A stretch of 32,933 nucleotides of DNA from Clostridiales bacterium. Lineage in GTDB: Bacteria; Bacillota; Clostridia; Oscillospirales; Oscillospiraceae. Where the stretch lies: assembly GCA_012719235.1 (NCBI GenBank), contig JAAYAR010000139.1, positions 1-32,933 of the forward strand, written 5' to 3'. The notes under the pieces are model-generated. The model worked only from the letters and a program-made list of their open reading frames with translations, had not been told where the DNA came from and ran no database searches. Below are positions 23,802 through 31,332 of this stretch, piece by piece; position 1 is the stretch's first letter, and every line of letters begins with the position of its first letter. The position numbers were made by a program, and so were the translations under genes.

Positions 23802-23897
23802 TCGGGCAGGGATCCGGACATACTGGAAAAACGGCCACGCCGTATGGCGCCGATCCGTAAAGAGCGCACGGGGGCCGGAAACGATGGGGGGTCTGGT

Positions 23898-24572
23898 ATG
23901 GATTCCGACAAGCAGAGCGAAGTAAAACAGCCCGACGGGGAGATCCGCCTTTCCAAAGCGGGCAAAAGCCCGATCCATTGTCTGACGATCGTAGGACAGA
24001 TCGAGGGCCATCAGATAGCTGACGAGCGAAGCAAAGCTACGAAGTACGAACATGTGATGCCGATGCTCGCTGCGATCGAAGAGAGCGATGAGATAGAGGG
24101 CCTGCTGGTAATGCTGAACACGGTAGGGGGGGACGTCGAGGCCGGGCTGGGTATTGCCGAACTTATCGCCAGTATGCATAAGCCGACCGTATCTCTCGTG
24201 CTGGGGGGCGGTCATTCGATCGGGGTCCCGCTGGCTGTGGCGGCGCGATGTTCTCTGATCGTGCCTTCGGCCGCAATGACGATACATCCCGTGAGGATAA
24301 ACGGTCTTGTAATAGGCGCGAGGCAGACTTACAACTATTTCGAGAAGATCCAGGACAGGATAATTTCCTTTGTCACCGCGCACTCAAATATAAAACGGGA
24401 AAAATATCAGGAACTTATGCTTGAGACGGACGAGCTCGCTTCGGATATCGGCAGCATTGTCTACGGTGAGGAAGCGGTAAGGATAGGCCTTATCGACAGG
24501 ATAGGCGGGCTGTATGACGCACTGTGTATTCTGCATGAAATGATCGACAGGGAAAAAGCCGGTAGAAAATAA
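23898..24572 (+). CDS. tepA: ClpP-family serine protease, TepA-like
   Basis: This is a 224-residue member of the ClpP/crotonase-fold TepA group. TepA of Bacillus is linked to protein export and cell-envelope processes and belongs to the ClpP clan but does not need Clp ATPases. The fold motifs are CLTIVGQIEGHQ, VMLNTVGGDVEAGLGIAELI, the nucleophile S107 in LGGGHSIGVPLA, and H130 in AAMTIHPVR. An aspartate further along completes a likely triad. ATG 23898 is preferred because GGGGGG (23884-23889) precedes it; the frame is open 18 codons further upstream with no family character. A 13-bp hairpin follows. The cellular substrate is unknown. Confidence 0.85.
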   Translation: MDSDKQSEVKQPDGEIRLSKAGKSPIHCLTIVGQIEGHQIADERSKATKYEHVMPMLAAIEESDEIEGLLVMLNTVGGDVEAGLGIAELIASMHKPTVSLVLGGGHSIGVPLAVAARCSLIVPSAAMTIHPVRINGLVIGARQTYNYFEKIQDRIISFVTAHSNIKREKYQELMLETDELASDIGSIVYGEEAVRIGLIDRIGGLYDALCILHEMIDREKAGRK

Positions 24573-24593
24573 GGAAGCGCCGTGTATCCCGGG

Positions 24594-24623
24594 CGTTTCA
24601 AAGAACAAGCGTTCTTTGAAACG
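24594..24623 (+). terminator. 13-bp perfect stem just after tepA
   Basis: CGTTTCAAAGAAC (24594-24606), a 4-nt AAGC loop and GTTCTTTGAAACG (24611-24623) make a very stable hairpin starting 21 bp after the tepA stop. There is no U-run, so it is more likely a 3'-end stabiliser or a structured part of an RNA than the terminator itself. Confidence 0.45.
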
Positions 24624-24804
24624 GACCGGGGAAAGACCTCGCCGCTGAGGCGGCCCGAAAGGTAAGTCATCGGACGCACATGTCGCCTGATGACTTGATA
24701 TCGAACAAATTTCAATAATCGGTCACGCGCGCAACGCGATTTTTGAAATTTACGCCGTACTGCGAAAGTGCTGTGGCCGATATACTGCTTTCCTGAAAAT
24801 CTGA

Positions 24805-24832
24805 GACACTATCCGAGAATAGTGTCTTTTTT
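24805..24832 (+). terminator. Strong intrinsic terminator
   Basis: GACACTAT (24805-24812), a 6-nt CCGAGA loop and ATAGTGTC (24819-24826) are followed immediately by TTTTTT (24827-24832). It ends whatever RNA covers 24573-24804 and insulates the vor promoter. Confidence 0.85.
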
Positions 24833-24947
24833 GTATGTTCATCGATCTTGCATCGGACAGTCAGAACGAAATATGCGGAAGAACGTCAGCATATATCTCT
24901 GCGCACATGATCTTTGTAACAAACTCATTGCAACATCTTAAATAACC

Positions 24948-24976
24948 TTGACATACAGCAAAATACTTTGTATATT
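24948..24976 (+). promoter_or_regulatory. Near-consensus sigma-A promoter of the vor-nifJ operon
   Basis: A perfect TTGACA (24948-24953), a 17-nt spacer and TATATT (24971-24976) precede vorD. Transcription should start near 24983, giving a leader of about 96 nt that contains the attenuator-like hairpin. Confidence 0.8.
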
Positions 24977-24997
24977 TATAAGAAAAGTTGAGTGCTT

Positions 24998-25072
24998 ATG
25001 CGGCCTCGCTGCGGCAGGGCCGTGTTTTTATTTAGACATTATTGCTGCTGCATACGGAACGGAAAGGACTGA
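24998..25072 (+). CDS. Possible 24-codon leader peptide with three consecutive Cys codons
   Basis: An ATG at 24998 opens a 24-residue frame that contains four cysteines, including CCC encoded by TGC TGC TGC (25043-25051). It ends at TGA 25070-25072, 6 bp before the vorD ATG and overlapping the vorD Shine-Dalgarno. The first part of the frame lies inside the leader hairpin, so a translating ribosome would unfold it. The ribosome site for this ATG is weak (AGTTGAG about 8 nt away), so coding is uncertain. Confidence 0.3.
   Translation: MRPRCGRAVFLFRHYCCCIRNGKD
25001..25029 (+). terminator. Attenuator-like hairpin in the vor leader
   Basis: CGGCC (25001-25005) pairs with GGCCG (25018-25022) around a GC-rich loop, and TTTTT (25025-25029) follows after TG. 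It lies between the promoter and vorD, so it can reduce transcription of the whole operon. Confidence 0.5.
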
Positions 25073-25078
25073 GAGCAT

Positions 25079-25294
25079 ATGGCGGTTTTCAAAGTTGTCA
25101 TAGACGCGGAAAAATGTAAAGGCTGCGAACTGTGCATACATTTTTGCCCGAAGGAGATCATCGGTATTGACGAAGGCCACACAAACAGCAAAGGATATCA
25201 CCCTGCCTCACAGCTCAAAGAAGGCTGTATCGGCTGTTTGAGCTGCGCTATGATGTGCCCGGATTGCGCCATAACCGTATGGTCGGAGGACTGA
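25079..25294 (+). CDS. vorD: 2-oxoacid:ferredoxin oxidoreductase delta subunit (ferredoxin-like)
   Basis: This 71-residue 8Fe ferredoxin-like subunit passes electrons from the TPP site to external ferredoxin in four-subunit 2-oxoacid oxidoreductases. Two 4Fe-4S motifs are visible: CKGCELCIHFCP from residue 14 and CIGCLSCAMMCP near residue 50. HTNSKGYHPA between them is typical of VorD/KorD. The start ATG 25079 has GGAAAGGA upstream. vorB follows 4 bp downstream, so the genes form an operon. Oxoglutarate (KorD) versus branched-chain (VorD) specificity is inferred from vorB, not from this subunit. Confidence 0.92.
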   Translation: MAVFKVVIDAEKCKGCELCIHFCPKEIIGIDEGHTNSKGYHPASQLKEGCIGCLSCAMMCPDCAITVWSED

Positions 25295-25298
25295 TATT

Positions 25299-26375
25299 AT
25301 GGAAAAAGTATTGATGAAAGGCAACGAAGCCTTTGCGGAGGCTGCTATCCGCGGCGGCGCGGGGTTTTATTTCGGTTACCCCATCACTCCGCAGAACGAG
25401 ATCCCCGAATATATGTCGCATGAGCTTGAAAAGGCCGGCGGCAGCTTTATACAGGCCGAGAGCGAGCTGGCGGCCGTAAATATGGCCTACGGAGCGGCCG
25501 CGGCCGGAGGCAGCGTTTTTATTTCCACGTCGTCACCCGGTGTGGCCCTTATGCAGGAAGGGATCAGCTTTATGTGCTCGTCTGAAGTTCCCGTAGTGAT
25601 GCTGAACGTTTCGCGCGGAGGCCCCGGCGTGGGCGGGATCCAGCCGGGACAGGCCGACTACTTCCAGGCGACCCGCGGCGGCGGCAACGGTGACTACCAC
25701 GTGCCCGTATTCGCGCCGGCTTCGATACAGGAGGCCATAGACATGATTTACGGCGCGTTCGAGATCGCGGACAAATATCAAAACCCGGTCATGATCCTTG
25801 CAGACGGAATGTTGGGGCAAATGATGGAACCGGTCTCACTGCCTGAAGCGAAGCGTATGGCGACGTATGAGGAGATAAGAGCAAACAAACCGTGGGCGAT
25901 CACGGGCAAAGGACCGAGATCCGAACGAAACGTGATCAAATCGCTCAGGCTTCAGCCTGACGTGCTGGAAGCGCATATTCACCGTCTGTTTGAAAAATAC
26001 GACCGGATGGAAAAAGAACTGGTACGGTATGAAACGTACGGAGAGCCGGATCCCGAGATCGTTTTCGTGGCATTCGGAACAGTGGCACGCCTTGTTGCCG
26101 AAACTATGGATATTCTGGCCGAGCGGGGTTACAAAGCCGGTATGATCCGCCCCGTGACGCTTTGGCCCTTTCCTTTCGATGCATTTGCCCGCATCAGTGA
26201 CAAGACAAGGCTTGTCGTTTCCGTTGAGCTCAGCATGGGCCAGCTCCTGACGGATGTAAAAGCGGCTGTATGCGGCAGAGTGCCTGTCGGATTGATAAAC
26301 AGAACAGGCGGAGTTGTTCCTACGCCCGTTGAGATCGCGGACCGGGCGATCAAACAGCTTAAAGCGCTTGATTGA
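25299..26375 (+). CDS. vorB: 2-oxoacid:ferredoxin oxidoreductase alpha subunit (VorB type)
   Basis: This 358-residue subunit has FYFGYPITPQNEIPEYMS at residue 23, the pyrimidine-ring (Pyr) domain of 2-oxoacid ferredoxin oxidoreductases, followed by FIQAESELAAVNMAYGAAAAG and SRGGPGVGGIQPGQADY, then domain II/III up to VEIADRAIKQL. The PQNEIPEYM pattern is that usually annotated as 3-methyl-2-oxobutanoate (2-ketoisovalerate) oxidoreductase VorB, but the homologous KorA subunits are close, so 2-oxoglutarate is the main alternative. It would act with VorA (TPP), VorC and VorD to make acyl-CoA, CO2 and reduced ferredoxin. It starts 4 bp after vorD. Confidence 0.93.
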   Translation: MEKVLMKGNEAFAEAAIRGGAGFYFGYPITPQNEIPEYMSHELEKAGGSFIQAESELAAVNMAYGAAAAGGSVFISTSSPGVALMQEGISFMCSSEVPVVMLNVSRGGPGVGGIQPGQADYFQATRGGGNGDYHVPVFAPASIQEAIDMIYGAFEIADKYQNPVMILADGMLGQMMEPVSLPEAKRMATYEEIRANKPWAITGKGPRSERNVIKSLRLQPDVLEAHIHRLFEKYDRMEKELVRYETYGEPDPEIVFVAFGTVARLVAETMDILAERGYKAGMIRPVTLWPFPFDAFARISDKTRLVVSVELSMGQLLTDVKAAVCGRVPVGLINRTGGVVPTPVEIADRAIKQLKALD

Positions 26376-26432
26376 GCCTGCGCGGCTGAAAACCATGTGC
26401 ATAAGATCGCAGCGAAAGGATAGGTCAAATAA

Positions 26433-27176
26433 ATGAAACAGGTCTTCGCCATAACCAGAGGTATGCTCCCCGTCGACACAAGCTATTGTCCGGGCTGCAC
26501 GCACGGAGTAGCGCACCGGCTCATCATGGAGTGTCTGGAAGAGCTCGGCGAGCTGGATAATACTATCGCCGTATCGCCCATAGGGTGCAGCATCGTGGCG
26601 CACCAGTATATGAACATAGATATGTGCGAATCCGCCCACGGAAGAGCGCCCGCTGTCGCGTCGGGCATCCGCCGTGTCCACCCGGACAAGGTCGTCTTCA
26701 CTTACCAGGGGGACGGCGACCTCGCCTCTATCGGCGTCGGAGAGATCATTCATGCCGCTCACCGCGGAGAGAAAGTCACAACTTTCTTTATCAACAACGC
26801 AATATACGGAATGACCGGAGGGCAGATGGCCCCGACCACGCTTCTCGGGCAGAGGGCGACAACCGCCATCAACGGCAGGACGAAAGAATCAAACGGTTCG
26901 CCGCTGCGGATGTGTGAATTGCTTGCCACTATCGACGGCGCGGTGTTCGTTGAGCGCGTGGCGCTCAATTCTCCGGGCAACGTGCGAAAAGCAAAAAAGG
27001 CGGTCATGAAAGCTTTTGAAGTTCAAAAGAACGGCCTCGGTTTCTCTTTTGTCGAGTTCCTTTCAAGCTGTCCCACAAACTGGGGCAGAGCACCGTATGA
27101 AGCGATGGAATTCATAAAGGAAGAAATGATACCGTACTACCCCTTGGGGAATTTTAGGAAGCCGGAGGAGTTCTGA
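26433..27176 (+). CDS. vorA: 2-oxoacid:ferredoxin oxidoreductase beta subunit (TPP-binding, VorA type)
   Basis: This 247-residue TPP-binding subunit carries the cluster-ligand segment YCPGCTHGVAHRL near 18, the SPIGCSIVAHQY loop, and the cofactor motif GDGDLASIGVGEIIHAAHRGEK with the NNAIYGMTGGQMAPTT loop that contacts the pyrophosphate and Mg. It lies 57 bp after vorB in the same operon and overlaps nothing. The C-terminal part includes SCPTNWG. The name follows the VorB-type partner; strict substrate specificity cannot be read from the sequence. Confidence 0.92.
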   Translation: MKQVFAITRGMLPVDTSYCPGCTHGVAHRLIMECLEELGELDNTIAVSPIGCSIVAHQYMNIDMCESAHGRAPAVASGIRRVHPDKVVFTYQGDGDLASIGVGEIIHAAHRGEKVTTFFINNAIYGMTGGQMAPTTLLGQRATTAINGRTKESNGSPLRMCELLATIDGAVFVERVALNSPGNVRKAKKAVMKAFEVQKNGLGFSFVEFLSSCPTNWGRAPYEAMEFIKEEMIPYYPLGNFRKPEEF

Positions 27177-27177
27177 T

Positions 27178-27702
27178 ATGAAGACCCGCATGTTTTTTGC
27201 CGGTTCCGGCGGGCAGGGCATACTGCTGATGGGTCAGATGATCGCCAAAGCAGCGATGCTCGAGGGCAGGGAAGTAACGTTTATGCCGTCATACGGGCCC
27301 GAAATGCGCGGCGGTACCGCCAACTGCACCGTCATTATCTCGGACAAGACGATCAGCTGCCCCCTCATCAGCGAAACCGACATTCTCGTCGTTATGAATA
27401 AGCCCTCGCTTATCAGGTTCGAGAGTATGCTGACCCCGGGCGGCACGCTGTTCATTAATTCCTCGTTGATCGCGGAAAGCCCGACCAGGGACGATATTGT
27501 TATCGTCAATGTTCCCGCCAACGACCGGGCAGCCGAGCTGGGGATCGAGAAGTCGGCAAACATGGTCATGCTGGGCGCGGTCGTCAATGGGACAGGCGTA
27601 GTCTCTATGGAGAGCGTGGACCGCGTCCTGGGCTACATTTTCAGTGAAGGAAAAGCTGCTCTCTACTCCGTCAATCACAGGGCTCTGCACATTAACGCCT
27701 GA
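27178..27702 (+). CDS. vorC: 2-oxoacid:ferredoxin oxidoreductase gamma subunit (VorC type)
   Basis: This 174-residue gamma subunit begins FFAGSGGQGILLMGQMIAKAAMLEGREVTFMPSYGPEMRGG, the typical N-terminus of the CoA-binding POR_gamma domain, with GGTANCTVIISD following. It starts 1 bp after vorA and is followed 13 bp later by nifJ. It completes the delta-alpha-beta-gamma set, so this enzyme is of the four-subunit class, unlike the single-chain PFOR next to it. Confidence 0.93.
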   Translation: MKTRMFFAGSGGQGILLMGQMIAKAAMLEGREVTFMPSYGPEMRGGTANCTVIISDKTISCPLISETDILVVMNKPSLIRFESMLTPGGTLFINSSLIAESPTRDDIVIVNVPANDRAAELGIEKSANMVMLGAVVNGTGVVSMESVDRVLGYIFSEGKAALYSVNHRALHINA

Positions 27703-27715
27703 GGAGATACAGAGT

Positions 27716-30700
27716 ATGGAGAAGAAGAATTACGTTCCGATGGACGGCAACGAGGCCGCTGCTTACGCTGCTTACGCTTTTACGGAGATCGCGGCCATAT
27801 ACCCGATCACGCCGTCCTCCCCGATGGCAGAGAAGACCGACGAGTGGTCGGCCCGGGGAAAAAAGAATCTGTTCGGACAGCCTGTCAGACTTATCGAGAT
27901 GCAGTCCGAGGCGGGAGCTATCGGAGCTGTGCACGGTGCGCTGGAGGCCGGGTGCCTCGCCGCGACGTTCACCTCTTCTCAGGGACTGCTGCTGATGATC
28001 CCGGTAATGTACAGGATCGCTGGATCCAAACTGCCGGCCGTGATCCATGTGGCGTCGCGGACGGTAGGCACGCATGCCATGTCGATCTTCGGCGATCAGT
28101 CGGACGTCATGGCATGCCGGGGCACCGGGTTCGCGATGTTGAGTTCGGGAAGCGTTCAGGAGGTAATGGATCTTGCGGGGGTCGCTCACCTCTCCGCTCT
28201 CAAAGCCCGTATTCCGTTCCTGCACTTCTTTGAGGGCTTCCGCACTTCACACGAGATACAGAAGATCGACTGTATAGACTATAAGGATTTTGACACCCTG
28301 CTTGACCGGGGGGAGGTCGAAGCGTTTCGCAGCGAGGCTCTCAACCCGGAACATCCGACACTTCGCAACACCGTTCAAAACCCGGACGTATATTTCCAGT
28401 TCAGAGAGGCCAACAACCGTTTCTATGAAGAGCTGCCTTCAATAGTTGAGGGGTATCTGAACAAGATAAGAGATCTGACGGGGCGCGATTACGGCCTTTT
28501 CAATTACTACGGGGATCCCGGGGCGGAGCGCGTGATAATAGCTATGGGTTCCGTCAGCGGAACCATTCGCGAAGTTACCGACTACCTGTGCGCACGCGGG
28601 GAGAAGGTGGGGTTCCTGCAGATCCACCTTTACCGCCCGTTCAGCATCGGGCATTTCCTGAAGGCGCTGCCGGAAGGCGTGAAGCGGATAGCCGTGCTGG
28701 ACCGCTGCAAAGAGGCGGGCGCTCTCGGAGAGCCGGTATACGAAGACGTCTGCACAGCTTTCTCACATACCGTAACGAGACCCGAGATCTTCGGAGGACG
28801 ATACGGCCTCTCGTCAAAAGACACGGATCCCGCCCAGATCAAGGCCGTATTTGATGAGTTGAAAAAAGATCACCCGAAGAACGGTTTTACGATCGGTATC
28901 ATCGATGACGTCACGTTTCGCTCGCTTCCGGTCGGATCGCCCCTCAATACCTCCCCCGCGGGAACAGTCAGCTGCAAGCTCTGGGGCCTCGGCTCAGACG
29001 GCACGGTGGGGGCAAACAAGAATTCGATAAAGATAATTGCCGAGAACACCGATCTGTACACGCAGGGATATTTTGAATACGACACAAAGAAGTCGTTCGG
29101 CATCACCAGGTCGCATCTCAGATTCGGTCCCGAGCCCATAATGTCGACTTATCTGGTCAAAGAGGCGGACTTCGTTGCGTGTCACCACAAGTCGTTCATC
29201 GGAAAATACGATATGCTTTCGGAACTTCGCCCCGGCGGTACATTCTTGCTCAACTGTGACTGGCCCGAGAGCGAACTCGGCCGGATGATCCCCCCGGCCG
29301 TCAAAAGGGAGATCGCTAAGAAGAACATAAGTTTTTATACTATAGACGCGAACAAGATCGCAGACGACCTTGGCCTGAGAGGGCGCGCAAATATGGTGCT
29401 GCAGGCGGCGTTTTTCAAATTGATAGGGATCATACCTCCGGAAAAAGCCGTAAAGTACATGAAGGACGCGATCGTATCGACATACTCGTCAAAAGGTGAC
29501 GAGATCGTTGAGAAAAATCTGGCTGCCGTGGACAGGGGGATGGACGCTCTGACGAAAGTCACTGTGCCGGAGGACTGGGCATACTGTCCGGAAGATCCGG
29601 CACCGGAACCGGAAGACTATCCGCCTTTTGTGCGCGATATCCTGATCCCCGAGAATGCTCTGCTCGGTGACGAACTGCCCGTGAGCACGTTCATAGGCTA
29701 CGAAAACGGCACGATGCCGCTGGGGAGCTCGGCCTATGAAAAGCGCGGCATAGCATCGCAAGTGCCTGTGTGGGATGAGAAGGCCTGTATTCAGTGCAAC
29801 AGGTGCTCCCTTGTTTGCCCGCACGGGGTGATCCGCCCGTATCTGCTTGACAGCGACGAAGCCGAAAGAGCGCCGGAGGGGTTTATAATGTGCCCGGCTA
29901 AGGGTGCGGCGGCTAAGGGTCTTATGTATTCCATACAAATAAGCGCACCTGACTGTACCGGCTGCGGCTGCTGTGCGCAGACCTGCCCGGCAAAGGGCGG
30001 AGCGGTCCGGATGCGTCCCGCGGGCGAAATCAAATGGGACAAGGATTCCTGGGAGTACGGCCTCGGCCTGCGAGAGAAGGATGTGTTCCCGATATCAACG
30101 GTGAAGGGGAGCCAGTTCAGGCAGCCTCTGCTGGAGTTTTCCGGCGCTTGCGCGGGCTGCGGGGAAACTCCCTACGCAAAACTGCTCACGCAGCTCTTCG
30201 GCGACCGTGTGTACTGGGCAAACGGTACAGGCTGCTCACAGGCATGGAGCGCCGCAATGCCCTGCATCCCCTATACGAAAAACAAGCAGGGCCGCGGCCC
30301 CGCGTGGTCTAACTCTCTCTTTGAGGACAATGCCGAGTTCAGCCTCGGGATGAGCCTTGCCGTGAACCAGCAGCGCTCGTTGGCGAAGCAGCGTATACAG
30401 AGGCTGCTCACGCTTGTGGGGGAGCAGAGCAGGGTTGGAAAAGCCGCCGTGTACTGGCTCGAGTCATATGATTCGAGCGCTCTGTCAAGAACGGCATCGG
30501 ACGAGCTGATCGCGGCGCTGAAACAGAGCGATCTTGAAGGCGAGGCTGCCGAACTGTCGAAGCTCATTCTCGAGCGCTCGGACCAACTGGCGCGCAAGAC
30601 CATATGGATGTACGGCGGCGACGGCTGGGCGTACGACATAGGTTTCGGCGGGCTTGATCACGTGTTTTCCACGGGCGAAGACGTGAATGTCTTCGTAATA

Positions 30701-31249
30701 GATACCGAGGTCTATTCCAACACAGGAGGCCAGTCCTCAAAGGCCACTCCGCTCGGGGCTGTCGCGCAGTTCCAGTCCTCAGGCAAAAAGACCGGGAAGA
30801 AAGATCTCGGCAGAATGATGATGACATACGGCAACGTATACGTGGCTCAGGTGGCCATGGGCGCCGACCCGGCACAGCTGATCCGGGCGCTGCTGGAGGC
30901 CGATTCGTTCCCGGGACCGTCGCTTGTCATCGGTTACACCCCATGTACGGCGCACGGCATAGCCCGCGGCATGGATACGGCCCAGCAGGAGATGGCGCGC
31001 GCGGTCGATTCCGGCTACTGGCATCTGTACAGGTATGACCCGCGCAACCCGGACAGGCCCTTCATGCTCGACTCCAAGGCGCCCACGCTTCCTTTCGAGG
31101 ACTTTCTTGACGGAGAGGTGAGATACTCCTCCCTTAAGCGTACGTTCCCGGAGAACGCGAAAGAGCTCTTCAGCGAGGCGGCGGTGCAGGCAAGAGCGCG
31201 GTACGAGAATTACCTTCGGATGGAAAAGGGCGTATTCTCCGAGGGATAA
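27716..31249 (+). CDS. nifJ: Pyruvate:ferredoxin (flavodoxin) oxidoreductase, single chain
   Basis: This is a 1177-residue homodimer-type PFOR that converts pyruvate and CoA to acetyl-CoA, CO2 and reduced ferredoxin. Domains in order are the Pyr domain (IYPITPSSPMAEKTDEW), domain II/III, the gamma domain (GTVGANKNSIKIIAENTDLYTQGYFEYD), and the 2x4Fe-4S domain (CIQCNRCSLVCP near 692 and CTGCGCCAQTCP near 750). A proximal-cluster Cys pair (CAGCGETPYAK) and the TPP domain (GDGWAYDIGFGGLDHV, IDTEVYSNTGGQSSKAT) follow. ATG 27716 is chosen from the GAGGAG site and family N-terminus; the open frame extends into vorC. The length is the family's usual one. It ends the operon. Confidence 0.97.
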   Translation: MEKKNYVPMDGNEAAAYAAYAFTEIAAIYPITPSSPMAEKTDEWSARGKKNLFGQPVRLIEMQSEAGAIGAVHGALEAGCLAATFTSSQGLLLMIPVMYRIAGSKLPAVIHVASRTVGTHAMSIFGDQSDVMACRGTGFAMLSSGSVQEVMDLAGVAHLSALKARIPFLHFFEGFRTSHEIQKIDCIDYKDFDTLLDRGEVEAFRSEALNPEHPTLRNTVQNPDVYFQFREANNRFYEELPSIVEGYLNKIRDLTGRDYGLFNYYGDPGAERVIIAMGSVSGTIREVTDYLCARGEKVGFLQIHLYRPFSIGHFLKALPEGVKRIAVLDRCKEAGALGEPVYEDVCTAFSHTVTRPEIFGGRYGLSSKDTDPAQIKAVFDELKKDHPKNGFTIGIIDDVTFRSLPVGSPLNTSPAGTVSCKLWGLGSDGTVGANKNSIKIIAENTDLYTQGYFEYDTKKSFGITRSHLRFGPEPIMSTYLVKEADFVACHHKSFIGKYDMLSELRPGGTFLLNCDWPESELGRMIPPAVKREIAKKNISFYTIDANKIADDLGLRGRANMVLQAAFFKLIGIIPPEKAVKYMKDAIVSTYSSKGDEIVEKNLAAVDRGMDALTKVTVPEDWAYCPEDPAPEPEDYPPFVRDILIPENALLGDELPVSTFIGYENGTMPLGSSAYEKRGIASQVPVWDEKACIQCNRCSLVCPHGVIRPYLLDSDEAERAPEGFIMCPAKGAAAKGLMYSIQISAPDCTGCGCCAQTCPAKGGAVRMRPAGEIKWDKDSWEYGLGLREKDVFPISTVKGSQFRQPLLEFSGACAGCGETPYAKLLTQLFGDRVYWANGTGCSQAWSAAMPCIPYTKNKQGRGPAWSNSLFEDNAEFSLGMSLAVNQQRSLAKQRIQRLLTLVGEQSRVGKAAVYWLESYDSSALSRTASDELIAALKQSDLEGEAAELSKLILERSDQLARKTIWMYGGDGWAYDIGFGGLDHVFSTGEDVNVFVIDTEVYSNTGGQSSKATPLGAVAQFQSSGKKTGKKDLGRMMMTYGNVYVAQVAMGADPAQLIRALLEADSFPGPSLVIGYTPCTAHGIARGMDTAQQEMARAVDSGYWHLYRYDPRNPDRPFMLDSKAPTLPFEDFLDGEVRYSSLKRTFPENAKELFSEAAVQARARYENYLRMEKGVFSEG

Positions 31250-31277
31250 CCGAAAAACGGCTTATATGGTATAAAAA

Positions 31278-31318
31278 GCGTGCCGCAAATGCATCTGTTT
31301 GCGGCACGCCCGGTTTTT
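31278..31318. terminator. Bidirectional terminator between nifJ and the aldo/keto reductase gene
   Basis: GCGTGCCGCAAA (31278-31289) pairs perfectly with TTTGCGGCACGC (31298-31309) around an 8-nt loop. On the + strand it is followed by CCGG then TTTTT; on the minus strand TTTTT follows the stem directly. It therefore serves both convergent genes. Confidence 0.85.
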
Positions 31319-31332
31319 ATTTAATTGAGGTT

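Larger units (their letters stand above)
24573..25078. other. 506-bp non-coding region between the TepA-like gene and the vor operon
   Basis: No protein-coding gene longer than a leader peptide is visible. In order it holds: a 13-bp perfect stem with a 4-nt loop (24594-24623); a GC-rich stretch with nested small stems (about 24625-24656); a hairpin AGTCATC/GATGACT (about 24665-24695); an inverted pair AAATTTCA/TGAAATTT (24708-24751); an intrinsic terminator at 24805-24832; a strong promoter at 24948-24976; and an attenuator-like leader hairpin at 25001-25029. The 5' part could be the 3' UTR of tepA or a separate small RNA. Confidence 0.6.

Noticed and set aside
23526-24383. Long minus-strand open frame opposite the DUF6514-like and tepA genes
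   Set aside because: It overlaps two genes with good ribosome sites and family motifs, and its own product is Arg/His-rich with no domain, as expected of a shadow frame.
24573-24804. RNase P RNA, SRP RNA, 6S RNA, tmRNA or a T-box in the gap upstream of vor
   Set aside because: Signature blocks of these RNAs (for example the T-box GGTGG core or the SRP GGAAGG loop context) are not present, so no family name was given.
25836-26762. Long antisense open frame opposite vorB and vorA
   Set aside because: It lies opposite two well-supported vor genes; its translation has no recognisable domain, and its length is explained by the codon structure of the sense strand in GC-rich DNA.
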